Positions 53,101-62,844 of a stretch of DNA of 64,000 bases are shown here, piece after piece; the first letter of the stretch is position 1; the number at the start of each line of letters is the position of its first letter. Made by a program: the position numbers and the translations under genes. The DNA comes from Desulfurispirillum indicum S5 (GTDB lineage: Bacteria; Chrysiogenota; Chrysiogenetes; Chrysiogenales; Chrysiogenaceae), in NCBI RefSeq assembly GCF_000177635.2, contig NC_014836.1:1686001-1750000 (forward strand), in the 5' to 3' direction. The notes beneath the pieces were generated by a model. The model was given only the letters and a program-made list of their open reading frames with translations, searched no databases and was not told where the DNA came from.

Positions 53101-55617
53101 GTGTCCGATACCCTGACCCCCATGATGCGTCAGTTCATGGAAATCAAAGATCAGTACCCCGATGCCATGCTCTTTTTCCGCATGGGGGATTTCTATGAAC
53201 TTTTCGGCGAGGATGCCGTCCTGGCATCGGAAATACTGAAGATCACCCTCACCTCCCGGGACAAGGGAGAGAAGAAGACGCCCATGGCGGGTGTGCCACA
53301 CCACGCTCTGGAAGGGTACCTGTACAAGCTGGTCAAAGCCGGGCATAAGGCGGTTATCTGTGATCAGCTGGAAGATCCGCGCCAGGCCAAAGGTATTGTC
53401 AAACGCGGTGTTACCCGCATTGTGACTCCCTCGACGATCATTCACCATGACGGGGTCGACCCGTCACAGCATAACTTTCTGGCGGCACTCCATGGCGACG
53501 ACGATGACATCTGTATCGCCCTGTGGGATCTCTCCACGGCCAGTGTGAAACTGCTGCGTTCAAACCGCGAGCAGCTGGCCGATGACCTGCGCCGTTACCC
53601 CGTCTCCGAGTATCTGGTATGTCGCGATGGCCTGCTGGAGCAGGGCCAGCTGGTGCAGGCGCCCCAGCAGAGCGCCGCAGACTTTGCCCGCTTTGAGCAC
53701 GGCCATGCCATGGCACTGACCATGGCCAGCGCTTATCTGGAAGGGACGCAGCTGCGCACGGTGCGTCCGCGCAGCATTGAAGATCTCAGCGCCCGTGAAC
53801 TCCTGCTCATGGATGAAAATACCTGTGTGAATCTCGAACTGCTGCGCAATATGGGGGGTGGTCGTGAACACACCCTGCTGTGGGTGCTGGATCGCACCCG
53901 CACTGCCATGGGGGGACGCCTGCTGCGGGACTGGATGCGCCATCCGCTCTATCAGCAGCATGCCATCGAGCAGCGCCTGGACGCGGTTGAACTCCTGGCC
54001 GGACAGTACACCCTCACCGGCAGTATTCGCGATACCCTGGGCCGCATTCACGACCTTGAGCGGCTCATCAACCGCATATCCCTTGATCAGCATAAACCAC
54101 GCGATCTGGTGGCTCTGCGTCAGTCTCTGCGCTTTACTCAGGAGTTGCGCCTGCAGGCTCCCCACTGCGCGGACTCTCCTTTGCTGCAGAGTCAGTTTGG
54201 CAATATGGAGGACTTTACCTCCCTGCTTGATCTGCTGGATCGAGCCATGTGCGATGAACCGCCAGTGACCGTCAAAAACGGGCAGGTGATCCGGTCCGGC
54301 TATGACGCGCACCTCGACCAGCTGCGGGATGTGCGGGGCAACGCCCGTGACAGGATTCTGCACATGGAGGCCAGAGAGAAGCAGGCTACGGGAATCAGCA
54401 GCCTGAAGATCCGCTATAACAGAGTATTCGGTTATTACATTGAGGTTCCGAAAACCCACCAGAACCGGGTGCCTGCCGAATACATACGCAAGCAGACCCT
54501 GGTCAACGCCGAACGCTATGTGACCGAGGCCATTAAAGAGCTGGAAACCAGTATTCTGGAGGCAGAAGAACAGCTGATTCCCTACGAGGAAAGCATCTAT
54601 GCCGATATCTGCCAGCAGGTGCTCCAGTGGTTTGATCCGATTATCAACGCTGCCCGATCCATCGCCTGCATTGATGTGCTGAGCACCTTCGCGGAAGTGG
54701 CAGTCGCCTATGACTACCGCAAGCCCCGCATCAGCCCGGACCCGGTGCTGCATGTCCAGGGTCTGCGCCATCCGGTCATTGAAAAGCTCTCTGTCGAACC
54801 CTTTGTGGCAAATGACCTCGTACTGAATACCGATGACCAGCAGCTGATGATTATCACCGGCCCCAATATGGCGGGAAAGTCAACCTATATGCGTCAGGCC
54901 GCCCTGGCCGTGATCATGGCCCAGATGGGCTGCTTTGTGCCGGCCACGGAAGCCCTGATAGGCCTGTGCGACCGCATCTTCACCCGTGTCGGGGCCAGCG
55001 ACAACCTGGTTGAAGGCAAGTCCACCTTCATGGTGGAAATGAGCGAAACGGCCAACATCCTCCACCATGCCACCCGCAACTCGCTGATCGTCATTGATGA
55101 AGTCGGGCGGGGAACCAGCACTTTTGATGGTATTTCCATCGCCTGGAGCGTGGCGGAACACCTGAGTTCCCAGGGGCCCATTGGCGCGCGAACCCTTTTC
55201 GCCACGCACTTCCACGAGTTGACGGACCTGGAGCGCGAACTGCACGGGGTGGTAAACTTCCATATTCTTATCCGCGAAAACCACGGTACCCTGCACTTTC
55301 TGCGCAAAGTGGCACCCGGGGCGGCCCCCAAATCCTACGGCATTGAGGTGGCGCGCCTGGCCCAGATTCCCCTGTCAGTCATCGAGCGCGCCCATGAGAT
55401 TCTGCAAAACCTGGAAGCGCGGGAGTATTCCCCCGAGGGTCGCAGTTCCGTGGTGCACTCCCAGGATCCTCCCTTTCTCTTCGGTGCCGTGGAAGATCCG
55501 CTCGTGGAGAAAATTCGAGGCTTGAATCTGGATGAGTGCACACCGCGGCAGGCGCTGCAGATTCTCTATGAGCTCAAGTCGGAAGCGGGCGGCAGCGATA
55601 CTTCCAGGGGAGGGTAA
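53101..55617 (+). CDS. mutS: DNA mismatch repair protein MutS
   Basis: This 838-aa mismatch recognition ATPase has the Phe-x-Glu mismatch-probing motif in FFRMGDFYELFGEDA near residue 25. Connector, core and clamp domains lead to the ABC-type ATPase: Walker A GPNMAGKSTYMRQ, Walker B and signature DEVGRGTSTFDG, and the helix-turn-helix end PLSVIERAHEIL. The start is GTG with AAGGAG eight bases upstream. A hairpin of arms CTGCCG and CGGCAG lies at its stop but lacks a T-run. Confidence 0.97.
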   Translation: MSDTLTPMMRQFMEIKDQYPDAMLFFRMGDFYELFGEDAVLASEILKITLTSRDKGEKKTPMAGVPHHALEGYLYKLVKAGHKAVICDQLEDPRQAKGIVKRGVTRIVTPSTIIHHDGVDPSQHNFLAALHGDDDDICIALWDLSTASVKLLRSNREQLADDLRRYPVSEYLVCRDGLLEQGQLVQAPQQSAADFARFEHGHAMALTMASAYLEGTQLRTVRPRSIEDLSARELLLMDENTCVNLELLRNMGGGREHTLLWVLDRTRTAMGGRLLRDWMRHPLYQQHAIEQRLDAVELLAGQYTLTGSIRDTLGRIHDLERLINRISLDQHKPRDLVALRQSLRFTQELRLQAPHCADSPLLQSQFGNMEDFTSLLDLLDRAMCDEPPVTVKNGQVIRSGYDAHLDQLRDVRGNARDRILHMEAREKQATGISSLKIRYNRVFGYYIEVPKTHQNRVPAEYIRKQTLVNAERYVTEAIKELETSILEAEEQLIPYEESIYADICQQVLQWFDPIINAARSIACIDVLSTFAEVAVAYDYRKPRISPDPVLHVQGLRHPVIEKLSVEPFVANDLVLNTDDQQLMIITGPNMAGKSTYMRQAALAVIMAQMGCFVPATEALIGLCDRIFTRVGASDNLVEGKSTFMVEMSETANILHHATRNSLIVIDEVGRGTSTFDGISIAWSVAEHLSSQGPIGARTLFATHFHELTDLERELHGVVNFHILIRENHGTLHFLRKVAPGAAPKSYGIEVARLAQIPLSVIERAHEILQNLEAREYSPEGRSSVVHSQDPPFLFGAVEDPLVEKIRGLNLDECTPRQALQILYELKSEAGGSDTSRGG

Positions 55618-56007
55618 CTGCCGTTTCGCACCCCGAAGCGGCAGGTTGTTGGCGCCGACCCGGATGCCATGCTGGAATGGTCCTGCACAGACTGCGTTTC
55701 TTGACATTGCCCTCACCTTGTTTGTGAGTTTCTTTTGCCACTTTTTTCCCGCAAAAAATGGCTGGGAAGCGGCCCCCAGTGCTGTCCTTATCAGCCGTCC
55801 GCTTGCCTGGAACTGGGGACCGCAAACAACCGCCCCCCATGGCTTTTGGTTTGCGGTTGCCGCCCTCGTGGCGGCAACCCTGCGGGTCCATCGCGTTATG
55901 CAGGCAATTGAAAAGTTCTCAGGTGCAAGGCGCAAGCAAGGTGAGCAACGCCGCAGATGAGGCTTTTCAGCAGCCTGACAGTCGGCGCGTCCTGGCTGGG
56001 AAAAAAC
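55618..56007. other. Gene-free, hairpin-rich stretch after mutS
   Basis: No gene is supported. Strong inverted repeats are CTGCCG/CGGCAG at 55618-55644, CCGCAAAC/GTTTGCGG at 55820-55856 and GTTGCCGCC/GGCGGCAAC with a five-base loop at 55856-55878. The last two are adjacent, so they would stack as a two-stem structure. The stretch runs directly into the structured repeat at 56008 and may be part of a longer element there. Confidence 0.6.
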
Positions 56008-56233
56008 ACGGGGGAGAGACAGAAACAGGCCGTTCCCCCCTGAGCCCGTCCGGTGAGTGCGACGCCTGGCTGGCAAGACCCGAACGGGACACTCACAGGA
56101 AGTGAGTGGTCCGGCAGCACTGCAGGGATGCAGTGTCTGTCGGATCTCCAGAACAGGCGAGCAATGAGCCGGAAAAACGGGCGTTCGGGGGGCGCGTTTT
56201 TGCGTCCTTTTTGCGCGGTCAAAAAGGACAATA
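56008..56233 (+). repeat. Dispersed structured intergenic repeat, copy 2
   Basis: This matches 5407-5623 in the same orientation. Its hairpins are TCCGGCAG with CTGTCGGA (56110-56144, one G-U pair) and GTCCTTTTT with AAAAAGGAC (56204-56229). In the second helix a C-G pair of copy 1 is replaced by T-A on both arms here. A six-base insertion around AATGAGCC separates this copy from the first. Confidence 0.8.
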
Positions 56234-56595
56234 CCCGGAAACGAAAAGAGGAATATCAGATAAGTCAATCATACAAAATCAATACGGTTTCCGCGCGATA
56301 AATGGCAGGCATAATAATGCCTTAACCCAAGACAACAAGATGCGAAACTTGAGTTCATTGCTCGTGGGGCAGATTGCAGGTGTTTTCGTTTCTCAAACAG
56401 AGCAGACATGGCTCAGGAAGGCACAAAAACGATCTCACCAGTTTTTCCTGTGACCTTCTGCGCTTTTATTGTACACTCTGTGAAATATTTCCAGTATCGT
56501 ATCGCGCAGGAAAGAAGAACCCACCGCACGAGAGTGCGCGGCTGGGCCAGGGAAGTCACACTGCCCATGCCGGGTTTCAACGCAGAGGAGTGATA
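56234..56595. other. Gene-free leader region of the chemotaxis operon
   Basis: No gene is seen. It must hold the promoter of cheY-cheW-mcp. The CGCGATAA at 56294-56301 is similar to a sigma28 -10 box, but the matching -35 is poor and the spacing is wrong, so no promoter is called. Confidence 0.4.
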
Positions 56596-56982
56596 ATGGC
56601 CAAAACAGTTATACTTGTGGATGACTCCCGCACCATACTGGCATCAGCGGAACTGGCCCTGGAGGATATCATCCAGGCAGGGCAGATACATTTTCTCACC
56701 TACAGCAATCCGCAGCAGTTTCTGGATGAAGTCTTCGCCGGTTCGGTGGACTACGACCTGCTGATATCCGACATCAACATGCCCCAGGTCAGCGGGTTGG
56801 AGGTATCGGCCAGACTCAAACAGGATCCACGCTTCAAGAGTAAGCCTATCCTTATTCTTACAACGGAGAGTTCCGCCGAGATGAAGGAAAAGGGCAAAGC
56901 CATCGGGGTAACCGGCTGGATGGTAAAGCCGTTCAGTGACGAGAAACTTGTAAAATCCATAAAACTCGTACTGGGGTTGTGA
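56596..56982 (+). CDS. cheY: CheY-like single-domain response regulator
   Basis: This 128-aa receiver domain has no output domain. The acidic pair is in ILVDDSRT, the phospho-Asp in LLISDINMPQVSG, the Thr in ILILTTES and the Lys in WMVKPFSD. These are the CheY set. It should carry the phosphoryl signal from CheA to the flagellar motor. The ATG follows GAGGAG and cheW starts directly after its stop. Confidence 0.93.
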   Translation: MAKTVILVDDSRTILASAELALEDIIQAGQIHFLTYSNPQQFLDEVFAGSVDYDLLISDINMPQVSGLEVSARLKQDPRFKSKPILILTTESSAEMKEKGKAIGVTGWMVKPFSDEKLVKSIKLVLGL

Positions 56983-56983
56983 A

Positions 56984-57475
56984 ATGAATCAAAAGAAAAA
57001 CAATGCCAATCTTTCCCACCGAAGTCGCTACCTTATCTTTCACCTGGAAGATGAAGTTTTTGCCGTGGATATCATGAGTGTACGCGAGATCATCGCCATG
57101 ATGAAAACCACACCGATCCCCAAGACACCCCGTTACATCAAGGGCGTTATGAATCTGCGGGGGAATATCATTCCCGTTATCGACCTGCGCCTGAAATTTC
57201 AGATGCCCGAGAAAGAGCCGGAGATGGATACCGCGATTATCATTCTTCAGGTTGGTGAAGCGGATATCGGCTTTATTGTTGATCACGTGGAAGAGGTCGC
57301 CACCATTGGCGATGAGCAGCTTTCCGATGCGCCTGCTTTCGGCACCACCGTGAATACAGACTTTATCCACAAAATTGCCCGTTACGATGATCGGGTCATC
57401 ATGATCCTTGATGTGGACAAGGCCTTCAACCTCGATGAACTCAGGGATCTGGAAAATCTCGCCAAAACCTCGTAG
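56984..57475 (+). CDS. cheW: Chemotaxis coupling protein CheW
   Basis: This is a 163-aa cytosolic adaptor between receptors and CheA. It is a single CheW domain with [48 protein letters not shown] and [13 protein letters not shown]. It starts one base after the cheY stop with only a weak ribosome binding site, so translation is probably coupled. Confidence 0.95.
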   Translation: MNQKKNNANLSHRSRYLIFHLEDEVFAVDIMSVREIIAMMKTTPIPKTPRYIKGVMNLRGNIIPVIDLRLKFQMPEKEPEMDTAIIILQVGEADIGFIVDHVEEVATIGDEQLSDAPAFGTTVNTDFIHKIARYDDRVIMILDVDKAFNLDELRDLENLAKTS

Positions 57476-57488
57476 GAAGAGTGACACT

Positions 57489-59198
57489 ATGCAATGGTTC
57501 CGCCAGCTGAAGTTTCGCACGCGCATCATAGGACTGACCGTGATTCTTCTTTGCGGTACTGTCTGGATAGGGGCTATGGGCTATTGGGGCCTTGATACCC
57601 TGGAGGATCGCATAGCCAATACCAGTGAGGTGCGAATTCCAACGCTGATCGCCCTGGCGACCCTGAATGGCGAGCGCATGGCTATCCGCGCCCAGACCCT
57701 TGATGTGCTGCAGTATGAATACAATATGGCAGCACAGCAGCGCTTTCGCTCCATAGCCGAACAGCGGCAGCGCTCCTGGCAGATCATAGAGCGACACTGG
57801 CAGACCCTGGAGCAGACTCCGCGCCAGTCGGAAGCTGGTCGCCGGGCATGGGAGCAGTTGCAGACACAGTATAATGCGTGGCGTGGTATCTATGTTGACC
57901 TTGATCGCATCATCGATCAGTTGGCCGCCAATCGCGACTCCGCCACCCAGCGTGAACTTTTTGCCCGCTATCGTGAAACTGTCGAGCGCATGGTTCCCAT
58001 CTCAGACGCCATGGGCAGCACCATGCAGCAGATGGTGGATAACAATATGGCGGTCACCAATCAACAGGTGAACGAAGCTGTGGAGTTCGGCATTTTCCTC
58101 GAGAAAACCATTGTGGCAGCGATTCTGTGGACCTTGCTCGTTTCCCTGGTCATCGCCTTCTTTATCATACGCTCTTCATCCAGACTTCTCACCGCCGCGA
58201 TCCGCAATATATCAGAAGCGAACTCACAGGTGGTAAGCGCCTCAGACCAGATTGCGTCGTCGTCGAGTTCACTTGCAGAAGGCGCCTCTGAGCAGGCCAA
58301 CAGTGTAGAGGAAGTGACGGCGACCGTTGAGGAAGCGACATCGATTAACAATCAGAATGCGGAGAACACGCGTCAGGCAGACATTCTTGCCGGTCAGGCG
58401 ACGCAGGCCGCCAATGAGGGCTATGAGAAGGTCCAGCAGCTGATGAGCTCCATGGAGGAAGTGACCGCGTCCTCGGAGCGCATATCGCAGATCATCAAGA
58501 CCATCGACGAAATCGCCTTCCAGACGAACCTTCTCGCGCTGAACGCGGCCGTTGAAGCGGCGCGCGCCGGCGAGCACGGACTTGGTTTTGCAGTGGTGGC
58601 GGAGGAAGTGAAGAGCCTTGCGCAGCGCAGTGCCAACGCAGCGCGTGAGACCGCCGACATCATCCAGCGCACCATCAGTCAGATTCGTCAGGGCAACAGC
58701 GTGGCCGAAGAGACCAACAGCGCCTTTGATGAAATCCGTCAGCAGATCAAGAAGACCTCGGACCTGATCGGCGAGATCACCGTTTCGGTGAAAGAGCAGT
58801 CCGAAGGCATGAACCAGATCTCGACGGCCATGAGCCAGATAGATAAAGTGACCCAGCAGAACGCCGCCAACTCTGAAGAGGCAGCCGCCGCGGCTGAAGA
58901 GCTGAACGCTCAGGCCGTGGCCATGCTCAACAGCGTCTCCACCGTGGCGAACTTCGTAGGTTTTCGCATGGAGAGCGAAAGCAGCCACAGTCGGGGCAGT
59001 GGATCACTTCCGCCCGCCGGTGGTCGTGTGCGCGTCAGCGCCCCGGGCAGCCCGGCGAAGCCCTCAGGCTCCAAGCAGCTTGCCCCGGCCTTCCATGATC
59101 CCCGTGGCAGCAGCGGCAGTGGCAGGGGCAGCAAGAAAGCGCGTAACGAGAACGACGATATCTTTCCCCTGGATGAAGACGACCTGAAGGAATTCTAA
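57489..59198 (+). CDS. Methyl-accepting chemotaxis protein
   Basis: This is a 569-aa receptor with membrane helices at about residues 12-32 and 205-225 and a helical periplasmic domain ([30 protein letters not shown]) of the four-helix-bundle kind. A recognisable HAMP domain is absent or very short between the second helix and the signalling coiled coil. The hairpin tip [18 protein letters not shown] near residues 345-362 is canonical. The C-terminal tail is Ser/Gly-rich and ends acidic (LDEDDLKEF), with no NWETF-type tether. The ATG at 57489 follows GGAAG. Confidence 0.93.
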   Translation: MQWFRQLKFRTRIIGLTVILLCGTVWIGAMGYWGLDTLEDRIANTSEVRIPTLIALATLNGERMAIRAQTLDVLQYEYNMAAQQRFRSIAEQRQRSWQIIERHWQTLEQTPRQSEAGRRAWEQLQTQYNAWRGIYVDLDRIIDQLAANRDSATQRELFARYRETVERMVPISDAMGSTMQQMVDNNMAVTNQQVNEAVEFGIFLEKTIVAAILWTLLVSLVIAFFIIRSSSRLLTAAIRNISEANSQVVSASDQIASSSSSLAEGASEQANSVEEVTATVEEATSINNQNAENTRQADILAGQATQAANEGYEKVQQLMSSMEEVTASSERISQIIKTIDEIAFQTNLLALNAAVEAARAGEHGLGFAVVAEEVKSLAQRSANAARETADIIQRTISQIRQGNSVAEETNSAFDEIRQQIKKTSDLIGEITVSVKEQSEGMNQISTAMSQIDKVTQQNAANSEEAAAAAEELNAQAVAMLNSVSTVANFVGFRMESESSHSRGSGSLPPAGGRVRVSAPGSPAKPSGSKQLAPAFHDPRGSSGSGRGSKKARNENDDIFPLDEDDLKEF

Positions 59199-59239
59199 GC
59201 AGGCCGCTGAAGATCGCTCGGGCATAAAGAAAAGCCAGA

Positions 59240-59345
59240 AAAAAAGCCATTTCTCTCGCAAAGACGCGAAGGACGCCAAGGGAAGAAAAAACTGAGCATA
59301 CAGGCGCAAACAGTTTGGTGTATTTCGTGGTTTGCTTCTCTTCTC
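59240..59345. repeat. Degenerate repeat DNA between the receptor and STAS-like genes
   Basis: Words such as TCTCGCAAAGACGCGAAGG, ACGCCAAGG and GTATTTCGTGGTTTG belong to the same loose repeat type as at 13087-13331 and 19008-19080. No gene is seen here. Confidence 0.45.
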
Positions 59346-59359
59346 CAGAAAGGACAGCG

Positions 59360-59623
59360 ATGTTTGAAATAGACGGCGAAACCCTGAATATCAGCCTTGG
59401 CATGGACGCCGAGGACGTGGAGCAGCTTCGGCAGTTTCTGCTGAGCCGCATCGAGTACATCGAGCACATCGGCATCCAGGACCCCCGTGAAAGCCTTGGC
59501 AGCTCCAGCCTTCTGCAGCTGCTCGGGGCGATCCGCCGCAGCCATCGTGACATCGTGATCGACCTCTTTGACATGCCCCTTGAGCATCCCGAGCTTGGTC
59601 GTCAGTACTGGAGCGTGCCATGA
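59360..59623 (+). CDS. Small STAS-like protein in the chemotaxis operon
   Basis: This 87-aa soluble protein begins MFEIDGETLNISLGMDAED. Its middle, ESLGSSSLLQLLGAIRRS, resembles the phosphorylatable-Ser loop and helix of STAS (anti-anti-sigma) domains, and HRDIVIDLFD could be the next strand. The STAS assignment is tentative. The ATG has AAAGGAC upstream. Its stop overlaps the cheA ATG by four bases, so CheA translation is coupled to it, which suggests a role in the same pathway. Confidence 0.6.
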   Translation: MFEIDGETLNISLGMDAEDVEQLRQFLLSRIEYIEHIGIQDPRESLGSSSLLQLLGAIRRSHRDIVIDLFDMPLEHPELGRQYWSVP

Positions 59624-62004
59624 GCCGCGAGCGCCTGCGCCAGATTTTCATAGAGGAAGCCAGCGAAATCATCGAAAAGCTCGACAGCGATGTGATGGAC
59701 CTTGAGAGCGACCCGGGCAACAGCGACACCCTGAATGAACTCTTCCGTGGCGTACACACCCTGAAGGGCAGCGCCAACTCCATCGGTTTCACCCGTCTTG
59801 GCACCTTTGTGCACAGCTTTGAAGACGCGCTTGACTACTACCGCGCGGGCCAGGGCACCGTGAACACCGCCGTGATCGACACCTTCCTTGACGCGGTGGA
59901 CGTGATCAAGGACGTCTTTGACGACGAAGTGCAGGAACGCTCAGAACTGACCCATCCTGCCCGCTATGAACAGAGCCTTGAGCACATCCGTCAGCTGCTG
60001 GTGCGCGTCAGCCCCACCGAGGAAACCGAGAGTGCCACCGCAGAAGACACCAGCGACCAACGGCCCAGTCAGACCGCCTACCGCGAAGTGCTGCGTGACC
60101 TTGCCGAAGAGTTTGCCAGCGTGCCCGAAGCCCCTGACGACAGCACCGACAGTGCCAGCGCCGTTGGAGGGCGCGCGCCGTCAGATCCCGTCAGCCGTGA
60201 GGGCGCAGACCACATAGACCTTGGTGAACTGCAGAGCCGCAAAGGCCCCGGCGAGCACCTGTATCACATCCAGCTGACCCTTGACAGCGACATCTACATC
60301 CGCGGCTACGACCACGCCATCTTCCTGCGCCTGCTGCGCGAACAGGGCAGCATCCTGAGTGTCCGCTGGGACCTCAGCCGGGTGAGCCACCTGAGCGACA
60401 TCGACCCGCTGCGCTGCGACATTGGCATCGTGGACATCTATATGGCCAGCGACCATCCCCAGGGGGAAATCGAAGAGATCTTCGAATTCCTTGACGACTT
60501 TGAATACCGCGTTCGCGTCGTCGACGACGAAACGAGTGAGCCGGCATCCATAGCCCAGAGCGACAGCGCACCCGCGCCGACTCCGGCACCTTCACCGGCA
60601 GCGACTGTTACCGCTGCAACTACAAGCCCTGATGAGGGGCACCGTGAACCGCCAGCACCGGACACTGCCGCCAGCGCACCACCCACCGCCCCGGCAGAGG
60701 CATCCACAGAGCTCCCCACAGAGCCACCCACCGCCCCGGAGAGTGCAGACGCCATTGCCGCAGCACCCACTGCTCTTGCCGCAGAGTCCGAGGTCGAAGC
60801 GGACCGTGCCGCAGAGCGCAGCGCCCCCGCCAATCGCGGTCGCGACGAGAAACGCTCCTTCGTGCGCATCGACACGAAGAAACTGGACGAACTCTTTGAC
60901 TCCGTCGGCGAACTGGTGATCGCCCAGAGCTTCCTGACCCAGAACCCCACCATTCAGGACATCGCCGACGAACACGTGAAGAAGACCCTGGACGTGCTGT
61001 CGAAGATCACGCGCCTGATCCAGAACCGGGTCATGTCCCTGCGCATGGTCCCCATCCGGGATACCTTCGAGAAGATGCGCCGGGTGGTGCGCGACGCCTC
61101 GCGCAAAATCGACAAGGACATCGTGCTGCACATCAACGGCGAAGACACGGAAATCGACAAGAACATGGTTGACGCCCTTGGCGACCCGCTGATCCACCTG
61201 ATCCGCAATGCCATCGACCACGGCATCGAATCCGACCCCGCCGAACGCACCCTCCATGGCAAGCCGATCCAGGGGAATATCTTCCTGCGGGCCTTCCACA
61301 AAGGCGGCTCCATCGTGATCGAAATCAGTGACGACGGCCGTGGGATCAACCGTGAGAAAGTACTGCACAAAGCCATCAGGCAGGGCCTGGTGAGCGCCGA
61401 AGAGGAACTCAGCGACACCCAGGTGTACAGCCTGATCATGCAGGCAGGCTTCTCCACCGCCGAAGCCATCAGCGACCTCTCTGGCCGTGGTGTTGGCCTT
61501 GATGTGGTGCGCAGCTCCGTAGAACAGCTGCGCGGGAAAGTGGAAATCCAGTCCATGGCCCAGCAGGGCACGACCTTCAGCCTGCAGCTTCCGCTGACGC
61601 TGGCGATTATCGATGGCATGCTGGTGCGCTGCGCGCACGAGACCTTTATCATCCCGACGCTGTCGATTCTGGAGTCCTTCCAGCCCAGCAATGACAGCGT
61701 GTTCACCTACCAGGGCAAGGGCGAGTTTGTGAAGCTGCGCGAAGAAATCCTGCCCATCGTTCGCCTTGATGAAGTGCTGAATATCAGGGCTGCAAAGCGC
61801 CTGAAAGCCGCAGAAGCCACGCTGGTGCACGTAGAGAACGACAACGGCCACTTCGCGCTGCTGGTTGACGAACTGATCAGCCGTCAGCAGGTGGTGATCA
61901 AGCCCATCGGTGAAGGGAGCATCCGGGTGCCCCAGGTCTCCGGTGCGGCAGTGATGGGCAATGGAATGGTCTCCCTTATCCTCAATGTGGAAGGACTCTA
62001 CTGA
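59620..62004 (+). CDS. cheA: Chemotaxis histidine kinase CheA
   Basis: This is a 794-aa kinase of the receptor complex. Domains in order are HPt with phospho-acceptor His46 (GVHTLKGSANSIGF), and a P2-like domain at about residues 205-300. A long Pro/Ala/Glu-rich linker runs to about 405. The dimerisation domain follows (FVRIDTKKLDELFDSVGELV), then the ATPase (HLIRNAIDHGIES, SDDGRGINREKV, GRGVGLDVVRSS) and a CheW-like domain from about 660. All catalytic boxes are present. Its ATG overlaps the STAS-like gene, and cheR follows one base after its stop. Confidence 0.96.
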   Translation: MSRERLRQIFIEEASEIIEKLDSDVMDLESDPGNSDTLNELFRGVHTLKGSANSIGFTRLGTFVHSFEDALDYYRAGQGTVNTAVIDTFLDAVDVIKDVFDDEVQERSELTHPARYEQSLEHIRQLLVRVSPTEETESATAEDTSDQRPSQTAYREVLRDLAEEFASVPEAPDDSTDSASAVGGRAPSDPVSREGADHIDLGELQSRKGPGEHLYHIQLTLDSDIYIRGYDHAIFLRLLREQGSILSVRWDLSRVSHLSDIDPLRCDIGIVDIYMASDHPQGEIEEIFEFLDDFEYRVRVVDDETSEPASIAQSDSAPAPTPAPSPAATVTAATTSPDEGHREPPAPDTAASAPPTAPAEASTELPTEPPTAPESADAIAAAPTALAAESEVEADRAAERSAPANRGRDEKRSFVRIDTKKLDELFDSVGELVIAQSFLTQNPTIQDIADEHVKKTLDVLSKITRLIQNRVMSLRMVPIRDTFEKMRRVVRDASRKIDKDIVLHINGEDTEIDKNMVDALGDPLIHLIRNAIDHGIESDPAERTLHGKPIQGNIFLRAFHKGGSIVIEISDDGRGINREKVLHKAIRQGLVSAEEELSDTQVYSLIMQAGFSTAEAISDLSGRGVGLDVVRSSVEQLRGKVEIQSMAQQGTTFSLQLPLTLAIIDGMLVRCAHETFIIPTLSILESFQPSNDSVFTYQGKGEFVKLREEILPIVRLDEVLNIRAAKRLKAAEATLVHVENDNGHFALLVDELISRQQVVIKPIGEGSIRVPQVSGAAVMGNGMVSLILNVEGLY

Positions 62005-62005
62005 A

Positions 62006-62833
62006 ATGGTTGATGAGAAGGCTCTCACGAAGCGGGAATTTGACTTGCTGCGCAAGTTTGTCTATACCAATGCCGGAATTTCCCTTTCTGACCAGAAGAT
62101 GGCTCTGGTGCAGGGGAGGCTTTCCAAGCGTCTGCGCACACTGGGCATGAACTCCTATAAGCAGTATTACGATCATCTGGTCTCTGATGATACGGGTGAT
62201 GAACTGATACATCTGATTGATGCTATTTCGACCAATGTGACCTCATTTTTTCGGGAACGGGGACAGTGGGAGTACCTGAAGATCCATATTGAGGATATCT
62301 TCGCCAAGCGATCGAACTCGGCTTTCCGTATCTGGTCGGCAGGGTGCTCCAGTGGTGAGGAACCTTACTCCATCGCCATGTTCCTGCTGGAAAATCTGCC
62401 AGCGGTCAGTGTCCGTCAGTGCAAGATACTGGCGACAGATATCTCCGCTGATATCCTGCGTCGCGCCACCAGCGGGCGGTATGTGGCGAAGAACGTTGAA
62501 CCTCTTCCCAAAAACTATGTGAGTAAGTACTTTGATCGGGATCGCAAAAGCGAGTCTTATCAGATCAAGGCCTTTGTGCGCGAGATGGTGCTGTTTCGCC
62601 TTTTCAATCTGGTGTACGGGAACTTCTCCCTCTTCACTAATCCCTTTGATATGATTTTCTGCCGCAATGTCATGATTTACTTTGATACGCCCACCCGTGA
62701 TAAGCTTATCGCGGAGTTTGCTCGTGTTTTGCCGCCGGGTGGTCTGCTGTTTATCGGGCACTCGGAATCTCTGACCCGCAACAACAAGCTTTTTCGCATG
62801 ATTCAACCATCAATTTATGAACGCATAGGATAA
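62006..62833 (+). CDS. cheR: Chemotaxis protein methyltransferase CheR
   Basis: This 275-aa enzyme methylates receptor glutamates. The N-terminal all-helical domain (LLRKFVYTNAGISLSDQK, VQGRLSKRLRTLGM) precedes the SAM-binding domain. Motif I is IWSAGCSSGEEPYSIA, followed by ILATDISADIL, FDMIFCRNVMIYFD and LPPGGLLFIGHSESL. The ATG at 62006 lies one base past cheA. No cheB, cheD or cheZ gene lies in the window. Confidence 0.95.
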   Translation: MVDEKALTKREFDLLRKFVYTNAGISLSDQKMALVQGRLSKRLRTLGMNSYKQYYDHLVSDDTGDELIHLIDAISTNVTSFFRERGQWEYLKIHIEDIFAKRSNSAFRIWSAGCSSGEEPYSIAMFLLENLPAVSVRQCKILATDISADILRRATSGRYVAKNVEPLPKNYVSKYFDRDRKSESYQIKAFVREMVLFRLFNLVYGNFSLFTNPFDMIFCRNVMIYFDTPTRDKLIAEFARVLPPGGLLFIGHSESLTRNNKLFRMIQPSIYERIG

Positions 62834-62844
62834 GGAGAAGGGCC

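Noticed and set aside
50483-53116. 877-codon open frame on the plus strand
   Set aside because: It lies exactly antisense to gyrA, has no ribosome binding site, and has the Asp/Gly/Ala/Val-rich repetitive composition of a mirror frame forced by GC-rich codons.
55375-56268. 297-codon minus-strand frame over the mutS end and repeat copy 2
   Set aside because: The similar stretch in repeat copy 1 is read in different frames, so the similarity is at DNA or RNA level and not protein.
56273-56301. Possible sigma28 promoter upstream of cheY
   Set aside because: The -10-like CGCGATAA is acceptable but the -35 is poor and the spacing is 13 instead of 11.
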